64,000 nucleotides of DNA from Neobacillus mesonae (GTDB lineage: Bacteria; Bacillota; Bacilli; Bacillales; Cytobacillaceae): assembly GCF_023715155.1 (NCBI RefSeq), contig NZ_JAMBNQ010000020.1, positions 1 to 64,000 on the forward strand. Direction: 5' to 3'. Under the pieces are notes generated by a model. The model searched no databases and was not told the DNA's origin. It saw nothing but the letters and a program-made list of their open reading frames with translations. Position 1 is the stretch's first letter; the number at the start of each line of letters is the position of its first letter. Of this stretch, positions 1-7,886 are shown piece by piece. The position numbers were made by a program, and so were the translations under genes.

Positions 1-190
1 GCCAACATGGTTTTAGCCACCTGTTCCGAGTTTTGCCTTCAAGTCCTCCGCACGAAATCTCACGATACTCGCACTACCTGTCAGCTATACATTTCCGCCA
101 CAACGGCATGTTAGGGACTTGCACCCTTTAGAGCGAAGCGCTGCCAAGCGCACAAGAAGCTGCCCATATTAAAATGAACAGCTTCTTTCA
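1..190. other. Unassigned structured segment at the window edge
   Basis: No credible protein is encoded here. Read on the minus strand, the first ~135 bases contain compact GC-rich motifs such as GGGTGCAAGTCCC and a purine-rich run, reminiscent of a catalytic-intron or other structured-RNA fragment; this is only a resemblance. A 9-bp inverted repeat (AAGAAGCTG at 154-162 and CAGCTTCTT at 179-187) follows and could act as a terminator in either direction. The segment is cut by the window edge, so its extent is unknown. Confidence 0.25.
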
Positions 191-215
191 AGAAATCCCC
201 AATCTCCAGTCAAAG

Positions 216-359
216 TCAAAAAGAACTTTCCTCTTCATCTGAAGTCATTTCATGGTCAATATGACCACTATTATAAGATTCCATGATTTGCTCACTTACC
301 ATATTTGCTCCCTGCTCATCAAATTCATACTTTGTCTGTTGATTTGGATCAATTCCCAT
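216..359 (-). CDS. Small acidic YozQ/DUF4025-like protein
   Basis: A 47-residue acidic protein starting MGIDPNQQ. The ATG at 359 is preceded by a GAAGGGAG ribosome-binding site at good spacing, so the longer open frame upstream is not used. The middle part (YEFDEQGANMVSEQIMESYN) and the Asp/Glu-rich tail recall the small YozQ/DUF4025 proteins of Bacillus, whose function is unknown. There is no signal peptide or membrane segment. It is divergent from the stress-protein gene that starts at 463. The family name is a tentative recognition from short sequence. Confidence 0.6.
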   Translation of the reverse strand: MGIDPNQQTKYEFDEQGANMVSEQIMESYNSGHIDHEMTSDEEESSF

Positions 360-462
360 GGATGATACTCCCTTCAATATGATTACCTCATTATTGTTCG
401 AAAACCTGCCACAGTTATACGCTGTTAAATAATGTATAATCAGGGTGAGGAGGAGGATAGTC

Positions 463-915
463 ATGGAACTTAAATATACAAATATTTTAGTGGCAATTGA
501 TGGTTCGAAAGAAGCTGATTGGGCTTTTAAAAAAGGGATTGAAATTGCCAAAAGAAACCACGCTAAAATGCTGTTAGTCCATGTGATTGATACCAGATCA
601 TTTGCCTTAGTTGAAGCATATGATACGGTTATTGGCGATAGAGCAGAGAAAATGGCAAAAGAAATGCTTGTAAATTATAAAAAGCAGGCTGAAGAGGCCG
701 GCTTATCAGATGTACAGTATGAAATTGATTTTGGCTCCCCTAAGGTAAGAATTCCAAGAGAACTTGCTAAAAACCATAAAATTGACTTAATTCTTTGCGG
801 AGCAACAGGACTAAATGTCGTCGAAAGAATCTTTATCGGCAGTGTTTCCGAACACATCGTCCGTTATGCCCCTTGTGATGTTTTAGTAGTTCGAACAGAA
901 AAAGAAACAGATTAA
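463..915 (+). CDS. Universal stress protein (UspA family)
   Basis: A 150-residue soluble single-domain protein. It opens with the Usp strand 'NILVAIDGSKEADWAFKKG' and closes with the ATP-binding type signature 'CGATGLNVVERIFIGSVSEHIVRYAPCDVLVV' (G-x2-G-x9-G-S/T pattern). Length is typical of one Usp domain. The start at 463 is chosen because a strong GGAGGAGG site lies just upstream; an in-frame GTG at 445 is less likely. A TATAAT box at 435-440 may be its -10. A clear terminator follows. The family binds ATP or AMP and supports stress survival; the specific role is not evident. Confidence 0.9.
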   Translation: MELKYTNILVAIDGSKEADWAFKKGIEIAKRNHAKMLLVHVIDTRSFALVEAYDTVIGDRAEKMAKEMLVNYKKQAEEAGLSDVQYEIDFGSPKVRIPRELAKNHKIDLILCGATGLNVVERIFIGSVSEHIVRYAPCDVLVVRTEKETD

Positions 916-930
916 CTTTAAAACCTTTAG

Positions 931-957
931 CGGGAGCAAATTTTGCTCCCTTTTTTA
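931..957 (+). terminator. Terminator after the universal stress gene
   Basis: GGGAGCAAA/TTTGCTCCC hairpin followed directly by a T-run, about 15 bases after the stop codon. Confidence 0.9.
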
Positions 958-1027
958 ATAAAATTTCGTCCAAGGCTTCAAGTTGTGTAGTACAATGAAA
1001 ACAACTACAAATTATGGAGGAATACCA

Positions 1028-1342
1028 ATGAAAGAATATTTTTCCTTTGACCAGCGTCTCGGCATTTTTATTCCTGAATTAGCGCTGGACTGGGACGAAT
1101 ATAGTAAAGATATACAAGAGAAGGTTCTCTTCCATTGGGAGAAAATCCGAGGTTCTATACCAGACCGCATTGTAGACCTAGAAGCTGAAATTAATAGTAA
1201 ACAAGAACAGCTGAATGACGAGAGTGATTTTCCGCGCTCCTGCCAACTAAACAGTGAGATAGCGGAACTTGCCTCCATCATCAATGATTTATGGTTATGG
1301 TACCGGGCAAACCAGGAGATTTCAGCAAAAATTCATCATTAG
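1028..1342 (+). CDS. Conserved small hypothetical protein
   Basis: A 104-residue soluble protein (MKEYFSFDQRLG...). The start at 1028 has a GGAGGAA site 5-6 bases upstream; the longer frame from 983 lacks one. The first half is rich in aromatic and acidic residues (LDWDEYSKDIQEKVLFHWEKIRG), the second half is helical and charged with a possible short coiled coil around DLEAEINSKQEQ. I do not recognise a family. It stands alone, followed by a terminator shared with the convergent moaB gene. Confidence 0.75.
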   Translation: MKEYFSFDQRLGIFIPELALDWDEYSKDIQEKVLFHWEKIRGSIPDRIVDLEAEINSKQEQLNDESDFPRSCQLNSEIAELASIINDLWLWYRANQEISAKIHH

Positions 1343-1376
1343 AAAAACTCCCTCAAAGATTGGAGGGAGTTTTTCT
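1343..1376. terminator. Bidirectional terminator between the hypothetical gene and moaB
   Basis: AAAAACTCCCTC and GGAGGGAGTTTTT arms flank a short loop, giving T-runs on both strands for the two convergent genes. Confidence 0.9.
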
Positions 1377-1887
1377 ATAAATCCTTTTTTATTTCTCTCA
1401 CGACGTGGCCGATTTCGGGCAATATTAATTTATTCATCGCAAGCTTTACTGCACCAGAGGAACCAGGTGTTGAGAAAATGGCCTTATCATGAACAACACC
1501 GGCGATAGCCCTGGATAATATGGCAGCTGACCCGATATCCTCTTGATAACTTAACATTCTAAACAATTCACCAAAGCCGACAATTTCCTTTTCAATCAGT
1601 CCCTGAATGGTTTCAATCGTTACATCCCTTTTGGCGATCCCAGTTCCGCCATTAGTTAAAATCACTTCGATATTATCCTGACCGCAAGCATGCAAAATTT
1701 CTTGTTGAATGGCCTCTTTTTCATCCTTCACAATCACATACTCCATTACTTGGTGGCCAGCTTGTTCAAGCAGCTCTGCCATCAGCCTGCCGCTTTTATC
1801 TGTTTCTTTGTCTCTTGTATCACTAACCGTAATCACTTTGCATTTCACTGACTTAGGCGCCTTCATCTTATGTTCCTGGTTACTCAT
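1375..1887 (-). CDS. moaB: Molybdenum cofactor biosynthesis protein B
   Basis: A 170-residue cytoplasmic protein of the MoaB/Mog family, which adenylylates molybdopterin before metal insertion. The family core is visible: 'VSDTRDKETDKSGRLMAELLEQAGHQV' near residues 21-47 and the nucleotide/pterin loop 'TNGGTGIAKRDVTIE' near 78-92. Length matches the family. The start has an AGGAG-type site. The EcsC-like gene upstream ends one base before this ATG, so the two are probably co-transcribed. No other Mo-cofactor gene is in the window. Confidence 0.93.
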   Translation of the reverse strand: MSNQEHKMKAPKSVKCKVITVSDTRDKETDKSGRLMAELLEQAGHQVMEYVIVKDEKEAIQQEILHACGQDNIEVILTNGGTGIAKRDVTIETIQGLIEKEIVGFGELFRMLSYQEDIGSAAILSRAIAGVVHDKAIFSTPGSSGAVKLAMNKLILPEIGHVVREIKKDL

Positions 1888-2724
1888 CTATAACTCCTCT
1901 TTTGCTTTAAGATAGCGATATTGATAATATTTATGAGCCAAATCTGTTACTTTTCTAGTTAACTGGTAATTGGCACCAGCACCAATTGTCATACTGACAA
2001 GCGGAATGCCTTGAAACATCTTTTTCCTAAACAACGTAATCACTATTGCTTTTAATAACTGCTGAAGAGGCTGCTCTATCCAGGTTATATCAGTGATTTC
2101 TTCCATTCCTTGATAAAAATAGTGACCGTCGTCAACTGCCATTTCCTCCATTAATAAGGACCAGCCATTCAGCTGCATTCTAGCAGGAAGAGTACCCGTA
2201 TGGAATACCTTTAAGGATGTCATCATTTCATGAGGGGAATTTATTTCATAACCGTACGTCATAGCAATCAACTGTACCACCCTCAGATTAATAACCGCCA
2301 TTGCAGGAATATCAGTACCTAATAACAGTGCCCCTCCTTTACCTGCAAGCCCCCCTTGAGCAAGTGAATATAATCTATGTCTTGCAATTTGCTGTTCGGC
2401 TATGTATTGCAATTGATCAATGGATAATTTTTGCATATCACTAATTTCTTCAATTTCCTTTTGGAAAATCCTCCCTGAAGCGATAATCCGCTCTTTAGCA
2501 TCCATTTGGAGTTGGGAACCCTGAATAATGCCGTGCAAATGGAATAGCCAGGTATCAATAACCGAAAAAAATTGTCTCTGAACCCTTTCTGGTAATAAAG
2601 AAAAGGAACGTTCTAAATATTTTTCATATACTTGTTGAAAATCATTAGGTTCGTAACTATTTAGTTTTTTCTCCCATTCCTGAATATCATTCAAAACATA
2701 TCGTTCCCGATCTGTTAGCGGCAT
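1888..2724 (-). CDS. EcsC-family protein
   Basis: A 278-residue protein starting MPLTDRERY; the ATG at 2724 has a GAGGAGGG site, so the earlier frame start at 2820 is rejected. It resembles the EcsC protein family: an N-terminal helical part, then 'QGGLAGKGGALLLGTDIPAMAVINLRVVQLIAMTYGYEI' near residues 140-180 with a glycine-rich turn and a hydrophobic helix typical of the family. EcsC accompanies the EcsAB ABC transporter elsewhere, but no such transporter is adjacent. It directly abuts moaB downstream. Its biochemical role is unknown. Confidence 0.75.
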   Translation of the reverse strand: MPLTDRERYVLNDIQEWEKKLNSYEPNDFQQVYEKYLERSFSLLPERVQRQFFSVIDTWLFHLHGIIQGSQLQMDAKERIIASGRIFQKEIEEISDMQKLSIDQLQYIAEQQIARHRLYSLAQGGLAGKGGALLLGTDIPAMAVINLRVVQLIAMTYGYEINSPHEMMTSLKVFHTGTLPARMQLNGWSLLMEEMAVDDGHYFYQGMEEITDITWIEQPLQQLLKAIVITLFRKKMFQGIPLVSMTIGAGANYQLTRKVTDLAHKYYQYRYLKAKEEL

Positions 2725-2779
2725 CGCTAACCCTCCTCTAAATGGTTCTGTTTCCAGTATATCACAAAAGGAAAAGACA

Positions 2780-2815
2780 AGAAAAAAAGCAAAGACTGCT
2801 GATAGTCTTTGCTTC
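2780..2815 (-). terminator. Terminator after ackA
   Basis: Perfect AAGCAAAGACT/AGTCTTTGCTT hairpin with a T-run on the minus strand. It overlaps the unused extension of the EcsC-like frame, which supports the shorter start of that gene. Confidence 0.85.
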
Positions 2816-2827
2816 CTCATTAGCTTT

Positions 2828-4012
2828 TTAGGTAAGCCTGATTACATCGCGTGCAATCATAACCTCTTCATTTGTAGGAATGATTAATACTTTTACTGGT
2901 GAATGAGGGTAGTTGATAAATGCCTCTTGTCCTCTTACCTTGTTAAGGGCTGGATCCCAATATACACCCATAAACTCAAGGCCTTTTAACACATTTTCAC
3001 GGATGACATCACTATTTTCACCAATTCCAGCGGTAAAGATAATGGCATCAACACCATACATCCGTGCAGCATAGGAACCAATATATTTGTGAATGCGATT
3101 AGAGAACACATCTAAAGCAAGCTGTGCCCGATCATTCCCTTTCTTCGCCTCAATTTCAATATCTCTTAAGTCACTCGAAAAACCAGAGACTCCCAGCATC
3201 CCGCTCTTTTTATTCAATATCTCCAATACTTCATCTGCTGTTTTCCCAGTCTTCTCCATAATAAACGGAATTAGAGCCGGGTCAATATTTCCTGAACGTG
3301 TACCCATTGTAACCCCTGCTAAAGGGGTAAATCCCATGGAAGTATCAATCGATTTTCCTCCTTGAATGGCGGCGATACTTGCACCATTTCCTAAGTGGCA
3401 GGAAATCAAACGAAGCTGTTCAAGCGGACGTCCTAAAAGCTCAGCTGCCCTGCGGGAAACATATTTATGACTTGTTCCGTGGAATCCGTATTTTCGGATT
3501 CCATATTTTTCATAATACTCAAACGGCAGGCTGTATAAATAAGAACTTTCAGGCATCGTTTGATGGAAGGCAGTATCAAACACAGCAACCGCCGGAACAT
3601 TTGGAAGGACACGCTTGAAAGCTCTAATCCCAGTCACGTTTGCCGGATTGTGCAATGGTGCCAGCTCTGATAATACATCGATTTTTGCTAAAACTTCTTC
3701 CGTAATTACTACCGAATCATTAAATTCTTCTCCACCATGGACAACACGATGACCGATTCCGTCAATTTCACTTAAAGATTTGATAATACCCAAAGATGTC
3801 AGTTTATCTAAAAGCAATTTAACAGCAACTTCATGATCAGGAATATCAAGAGTCTCTTTAATTTTTTCGTCGCCTGCTGTTATGTTAAAAATGGAATCAT
3901 TTAAACCGATTCTTTCAATTAGACCTTTTGTAATCACTTTCTCGCTTGGCATTTCAAATAATTGAAACTTTAAAGAAGAACTTCCAGCATTAATCGCAAT
4001 AATTTTTGCCAT
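2828..4012 (-). CDS. ackA: Acetate kinase
   Basis: A 394-residue cytoplasmic enzyme converting acetyl phosphate and ADP to acetate and ATP in overflow metabolism. Family hallmarks: N-terminal '[12 protein letters not shown]' (residues 7-18), '[11 protein letters not shown]' with the catalytic region near residue 90, '[12 protein letters not shown]', 'HGTSHKYVS', '[10 protein letters not shown]', '[11 protein letters not shown]' and C-terminal 'FTAGIGENS'. Full length, with an AAAGGAGCGG ribosome site. A cre-like palindrome lies about 145 bases upstream, consistent with known CcpA activation of ackA in Bacillus; ccpA is in the same window. Confidence 0.98.
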   Translation of the reverse strand: MAKIIAINAGSSSLKFQLFEMPSEKVITKGLIERIGLNDSIFNITAGDEKIKETLDIPDHEVAVKLLLDKLTSLGIIKSLSEIDGIGHRVVHGGEEFNDSVVITEEVLAKIDVLSELAPLHNPANVTGIRAFKRVLPNVPAVAVFDTAFHQTMPESSYLYSLPFEYYEKYGIRKYGFHGTSHKYVSRRAAELLGRPLEQLRLISCHLGNGASIAAIQGGKSIDTSMGFTPLAGVTMGTRSGNIDPALIPFIMEKTGKTADEVLEILNKKSGMLGVSGFSSDLRDIEIEAKKGNDRAQLALDVFSNRIHKYIGSYAARMYGVDAIIFTAGIGENSDVIRENVLKGLEFMGVYWDPALNKVRGQEAFINYPHSPVKVLIIPTNEEVMIARDVIRLT

Positions 4013-4155
4013 TTTCTACCGCTCCTTTTATATAACACATTAAATACATAAACCCTTTTATATATACTGTTCTATTTTGTGTAATTACTCCTTAATTAAA
4101 TCCCCAAGTTCTCATTTAAACACTGTCAAACGCAACTTGCAAGGCGAAATTATCA

Positions 4156-4169
4156 TGCAATCGATTACA
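4156..4169. promoter_or_regulatory. cre-like CcpA operator upstream of ackA
   Basis: TGCAATCGATTACA matches the cre consensus TGWAANCGNTNWCA with one mismatch. It lies upstream of ackA, where B. subtilis carries an activating cre. A TTGACA at 4124-4129 on the minus strand lies just downstream of it, but I see no convincing -10 at 17 bases, so the promoter itself is unresolved. Confidence 0.6.
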
Positions 4170-4230
4170 TCAAGATATAAATGTATTCTGAGTTTTCCTA
4201 AAAGAAAAGGGATGACACTTAATGAAAATG

Positions 4231-5217
4231 TCATCCCTTGTTTTCTTTAAACCACTTATCAATTTTAACTAAAATATTATCCATTTCCGCCTTATTAGAT
4301 AAACTCGGCAAGTCAACCAGTAAAGCTTGTTTAGGCGGTTTTATCCCATCACCCTTTTTTTGGACAATAAAAATACTTTTGGCGGCATTTTTATTTTTAA
4401 ACATGCTGAGTGGCAGCTGTAAAATTCCCTGAATTAAAAGATGTTCTTTCATATAATCATGGAGTTTTGAAGCCTGATCACTTTCAAACAATCCATTTGG
4501 AATAATAAAAAATAAATACCCGCCTGGCTTTGTATACCGGACGCTCTGTTCAATAAATAAATGATGTGCATATGTATGGCCTTCGTCCGCTTTTACTTCA
4601 TAATCCGAAGCCCTTACATCGTTTGGATAATATCCAACTGGTAAATCGGCAATAACGGCATCAGCTAATTCAATAAAAAGCGGCTCTATACTATCTTGAT
4701 TAAAAAATTGAACTGGCTGCTGCTGCAGGTTAGCATTAATATACGCAAGTTTTATCAGTAAATCATCAATGTCCACGCCTACTGCTTCTGCTTTTTTATC
4801 AATATAATTTAAAATGGTCAATAATAGATTTCCAGTTCCGACAGCTGGATCCAGCAGTCGAATAGAAGGTTCTTTCATAAATTTCCCAACCAGATATGCT
4901 GCCAGCATGCCGATAGAATCTGGTGTCATTTGATGATTTGGCTGGGATAGTTCCTTCATTCCTTTTAGAATAGCTAATTGGAAAGCCTTGCGAATCTCTT
5001 CATTAGAGTATTGGTCCATCCTAATCTCTTCATATTGCTTTTTTAACCATTTTGTTGTCAGCTCGCTAAGTTCTTCTTGAAGAATCGAACCATGGAATAA
5101 ATTCTCTCCGGTTTCTGCCAAAGCCTCCAAAAAGGAGCACTCCAACTCTTCCTGCAAGCGAAGCGAAGTCTCATTAAATAATGTAAATAATTGTTCAACT
5201 GGAGAAACCTTCATCAT
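4231..5217 (-). CDS. ytxK: Class I SAM-dependent methyltransferase YtxK
   Basis: A ~328-residue protein with an N-terminal helical domain and a C-terminal Rossmann methyltransferase. Motif I is 'LLDPAVGTGNLLLTI' (about residues 128-142) and the catalytic loop reads 'IADLPVGYYP' in place of the NPPY of N6-adenine methylases; this variation matches what I recall of the YtxK subfamily. The start is one of two adjacent ATGs (5217 or 5214) behind GAGAGGG; the TTG at 5235 is unlikely. It sits between tpx and ackA as in B. subtilis. The substrate is unknown. Confidence 0.88.
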   Translation of the reverse strand: MMKVSPVEQLFTLFNETSLRLQEELECSFLEALAETGENLFHGSILQEELSELTTKWLKKQYEEIRMDQYSNEEIRKAFQLAILKGMKELSQPNHQMTPDSIGMLAAYLVGKFMKEPSIRLLDPAVGTGNLLLTILNYIDKKAEAVGVDIDDLLIKLAYINANLQQQPVQFFNQDSIEPLFIELADAVIADLPVGYYPNDVRASDYEVKADEGHTYAHHLFIEQSVRYTKPGGYLFFIIPNGLFESDQASKLHDYMKEHLLIQGILQLPLSMFKNKNAAKSIFIVQKKGDGIKPPKQALLVDLPSLSNKAEMDNILVKIDKWFKENKG

Positions 5218-5235
5218 ATCCCTCTCTTTTTTCAA

Positions 5236-5264
5236 TTTAAAAAGCCTCGCAAAATGACGAGGCC
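5236..5264 (-). terminator. Terminator after tpx
   Basis: GCCTCGTCATTTTGCGAGGC hairpin followed by TTTTTAAA on the minus strand. Confidence 0.85.
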
Positions 5265-5304
5265 CTCATTCTTATACCATTATTGTCTATTTTTACGTTT
5301 TTAT

Positions 5305-5805
5305 TTACTTCGCGCTCTTAGCTGCTTCAAGGGCTGCTTCATAGTTTGGATGATTAGTTGCTTCACTAACATACTCAACATATGTAACAGTATCAGAAGA
5401 ATCAACCACGAATACAGCACGAGTTAATAATCTATTTTCTTGAATGGCTACACCATATGCTTCACCAAATGAAAGAGCACGATGGTCAGATAATGTTTGT
5501 ACATTTTCAATTCCAGCTGCAGCACACCAGCGTTTTTGAGCAAATGGAAGGTCAACGCTGACGGTTAGAACCTTAACATTTCCTAAGCTGTTAGCTTCTT
5601 CATTGAAACGGCGTGTTTCTGCGTCACAAACACCAGTATCAAGTGATGGAACAGAAGTGATTAAACGAACTTGTCCTTTAGTATCATTTAAAGTAACTTC
5701 AGACATATCATTTGCTAAAACTGTAAAATTAGGTGCTTTATCCCCTGCTTTTACCTCATTTCCCAGTAGAGTAACTGGTTTTCCCCCAAATGTAACGTTT
5801 GCCAT
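5305..5805 (-). CDS. tpx: Thiol peroxidase
   Basis: A 166-residue atypical 2-Cys peroxiredoxin that reduces peroxides with thioredoxin. It starts MANVTFGGKPVTLLG behind an AAGGAGG site; the longer frame to 5937 lacks one. The peroxidatic Cys lies in 'SVPSLDTGVCDAETRRFNEEA' (near residue 60) and the resolving Cys in 'RWCAAAGIENVQTLSDHR' (near residue 93). Both cysteines and the conserved Arg in 'LTRAVFVVD' are present, so it should be active. Length equals the B. subtilis protein to within a residue. Confidence 0.97.
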   Translation of the reverse strand: MANVTFGGKPVTLLGNEVKAGDKAPNFTVLANDMSEVTLNDTKGQVRLITSVPSLDTGVCDAETRRFNEEANSLGNVKVLTVSVDLPFAQKRWCAAAGIENVQTLSDHRALSFGEAYGVAIQENRLLTRAVFVVDSSDTVTYVEYVSEATNHPNYEAALEAAKSAK

Positions 5806-5952
5806 TTTTGCATCCTCCTTTGTTTTTTCCTGAAGGGTGAATTCATTTAGAACCTCCCCGTCAGCAATATGTACAGTGTAACTATATACTGTCAGAATTA
5901 TTTTTGCAATTAATATGATTTTAGAAAATATCATCATTTCCTCTTTAAGCCA

Positions 5953-5980
5953 TAAAGAAACTCGCCGACCGGCGAGCCGT
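5953..5980 (-). terminator. Terminator after ytfJ
   Basis: CTCGCCG/CGGCGAG stem with a T-rich tail (TTTCTTT) on the minus strand. Confidence 0.8.
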
Positions 5981-5999
5981 TATTTCAAATAAGTTTAAA

Positions 6000-6530
6000 C
6001 TATTGAATGACATCAATATCCAGGTCCGCTTTCGGCTTTGAACCAGAAGATTGATTGTTTGATTCGGAGTGCTGGTTTGATTCATTTTTCTTTGAGAACA
6101 TTTGTTGAATTTTATCAACTGCTTGTGGAGCCAGCTCTAATATTTTTTCATACAAATGGGTGCTTTCATCTAAATGAAGCATTTTTACTCCTGAAGAGTT
6201 CACTATTAAAAAGGCAATTGGTGTAATAGAAACTCCCGCACCACTTCCTCCGCCAAACGGAAGCTGGGAACCTTTGCTCTGCCCTTGTCCTTGTCCTTGC
6301 CCTTGCCCCTGCCCTTGACTTTGGCCTTGATTTTGCCCTCCAGAGCTGCCGCCGCTCATATTGAATTCACTGCCTCCTGCTGCAAATCCAAAACCAACTT
6401 TTGAAACCGTTAAAATAACACTTCCATCAGGGGTTTCGACAGGATCGCCAATGATTGTGTTGACATCAATCATTTCCTTTAAGCTTTCCATTGCAGTAGT
6501 CATTAAGCCTTGAATTGGATGATCTGCCAT
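6000..6530 (-). CDS. ytfJ: GerW-family sporulation protein YtfJ
   Basis: A 176-residue protein starting MADHPIQGLMTTAMESLKEMIDVNTIIGDPVETPDGSVILTV-like, the GerW/YtfJ signature, with ATG at 6530 behind GAAGGAGG. A Gly-rich stretch, GGSEFNMSGGSSGGQ followed by about eight Gly-Gln dipeptides, interrupts the domain before 'GGGSGAGVSITPIAFLIV'. The tail is Ser/Asn-rich and polar. In Bacillus this protein is made in the forespore and influences germination. It follows ytfI by 17 bases, an operon seen in relatives. The GQ tract is the variable part. Confidence 0.93.
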   Translation of the reverse strand: MADHPIQGLMTTAMESLKEMIDVNTIIGDPVETPDGSVILTVSKVGFGFAAGGSEFNMSGGSSGGQNQGQSQGQGQGQGQGQGQSKGSQLPFGGGSGAGVSITPIAFLIVNSSGVKMLHLDESTHLYEKILELAPQAVDKIQQMFSKKNESNQHSESNNQSSGSKPKADLDIDVIQ

Positions 6531-6547
6531 CGTAATTTCCTCCTTCT

Positions 6548-7240
6548 TCAAACAACTTTCGTTTTATCATTTGAAAAATTTGTTTTGTTTGTACGGCGGT
6601 CTTTCCCGCCTTTCCAGAATTTTATTAACTTTAATCCTGCTAAAATAGCATGCCCGATTCGAAACTGAAAAATACATGAAAGACTGGTCTGAATTACTGC
6701 TGCCTGGAAATGAGGTGTAATAGTTAATTGAGGCATCACCATTAAGTTTAAATAGCGGCTGATAAGTCCGGTAATACTGCCCTTTAGCGTCCATAAAGCA
6801 CCAGCGGCAATTGCCGTATGTGCTGCATCGCCAAGTCCTATATTGGTCTGCCACTCAAATTTTTTAATACGAATCTTACGAAAAAATTTCCTGACAATCA
6901 CATTCATTCTGACTACCTTTTTTAATAAATCTCTCGCCTTCTCCATTTTTTCCATAACTTTATTTTTCGTAATTTGTTCGACCTTATGATCTGGAGTGTC
7001 ATTAGATGCTTCCCCCATTTGAGATTGATGCTTCACAATGACACTTGGAGAATTATCATCAATTTTGATGAGCGGCACGTTGATTTTATATTTTATCAGC
7101 CCGAACCAAACTCTGAATTCAATCTTTAAATCATCATCATCATTGTGATGATAGTAATTAACGATTATTGTTAACTTAGTAAAAATAATAAGAATTACCA
7201 GCAGAATGAAGACGGATAAGGAAATATAAAGCCAAAGCAT
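6548..7240 (-). CDS. ytfI: DUF2953 membrane-anchored protein YtfI
   Basis: A 230-residue protein with one N-terminal membrane helix (residues 2-21, MLWLYISLSVFILLVILIIF) and a basic soluble part containing 'DLKIEFRVWFGLIKYKINVPLIKID' and 'FEWQTNIGLGDAAHTAIAAGALWTLKGSITGLISRY', which is characteristic of the DUF2953 family. It is immediately upstream of ytfJ and probably co-expressed for sporulation. Function is unknown beyond that linkage. Confidence 0.88.
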   Translation of the reverse strand: MLWLYISLSVFILLVILIIFTKLTIIVNYYHHNDDDDLKIEFRVWFGLIKYKINVPLIKIDDNSPSVIVKHQSQMGEASNDTPDHKVEQITKNKVMEKMEKARDLLKKVVRMNVIVRKFFRKIRIKKFEWQTNIGLGDAAHTAIAAGALWTLKGSITGLISRYLNLMVMPQLTITPHFQAAVIQTSLSCIFQFRIGHAILAGLKLIKFWKGGKDRRTNKTNFSNDKTKVV

Positions 7241-7279
7241 CTTTTCACAACCTTTCCGCCTGCTAGTATCTCCTTAATG

Positions 7280-7316
7280 AAAAAAAATAAACCTATCAAA
7301 CTTTTGGTTGATAGGC
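7280..7316 (-). terminator. Terminator after the RDD gene
   Basis: CCTATCAA/TTGATAGG stem with a T-rich run on the minus strand. Confidence 0.85.
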
Positions 7317-7323
7317 AGTTTTT

Positions 7324-7875
7324 CTAATTGGTATGAATCACTGTAGTGTCTGTAAATAAATCATGGAGTCCTTGCTTTTTAGGGAGGAAGGCAACGATAA
7401 TATACCCAATCACGATTGTAGCTGATATAAACCTTCCAATCCATTCACGGAAGAGGATTGTTCCCCAGGATAGTTGTTCATGCTTTAAGTCAATTACTTT
7501 TAAACCAAATACCATTTTTCCAAGAGTTTGATTAAAAAACTTCGTCATTAAAACGAAATATAAATAAAAGATAACCGCAGAGGCAATGGAAATGGGTGCA
7601 AACATATTAAATTCAGTTAATGGAATATCAAACAGGCGGAATACTGGATTAATAAACAGCCGGACTAAACTTCCAATCACAATTAAATCCAAAAGATAGG
7701 CCCAGAAACGCATCCAAAAGCCAGCATAGCGGACAGGAGATGGAATAGTTTCCAAATGATTATTTACTCTTATTTCTTGATCAGAATGAGAAGTGCTGCT
7801 TGACTCCTCTTTTGGATGAATAGAGTCCTCTTTAGAGCCTTCTTTCAACACATTTAAACTTTCATTAGTATCCAT
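7324..7875 (-). CDS. yteJ: RDD-family membrane protein (YteJ)
   Basis: A 183-residue protein. The first ~50 residues are polar and Ser/Glu-rich, then comes an RDD domain: 'VRYAGFWMRFWAYLLDLIVIGSLV' carries the conserved Arg and Asp pair, and two further hydrophobic helices follow, ending 'GLHDLFTDTTVI', the usual RDD C-terminus. Three membrane segments are expected. It is 11 bases downstream of sppA, as in B. subtilis, where the pair is co-transcribed. Some RDD proteins are ion transporters; here the role is unknown. Confidence 0.88.
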   Translation of the reverse strand: MDTNESLNVLKEGSKEDSIHPKEESSSTSHSDQEIRVNNHLETIPSPVRYAGFWMRFWAYLLDLIVIGSLVRLFINPVFRLFDIPLTEFNMFAPISIASAVIFYLYFVLMTKFFNQTLGKMVFGLKVIDLKHEQLSWGTILFREWIGRFISATIVIGYIIVAFLPKKQGLHDLFTDTTVIHTN

Positions 7876-7886
7876 TATGTCACTCC

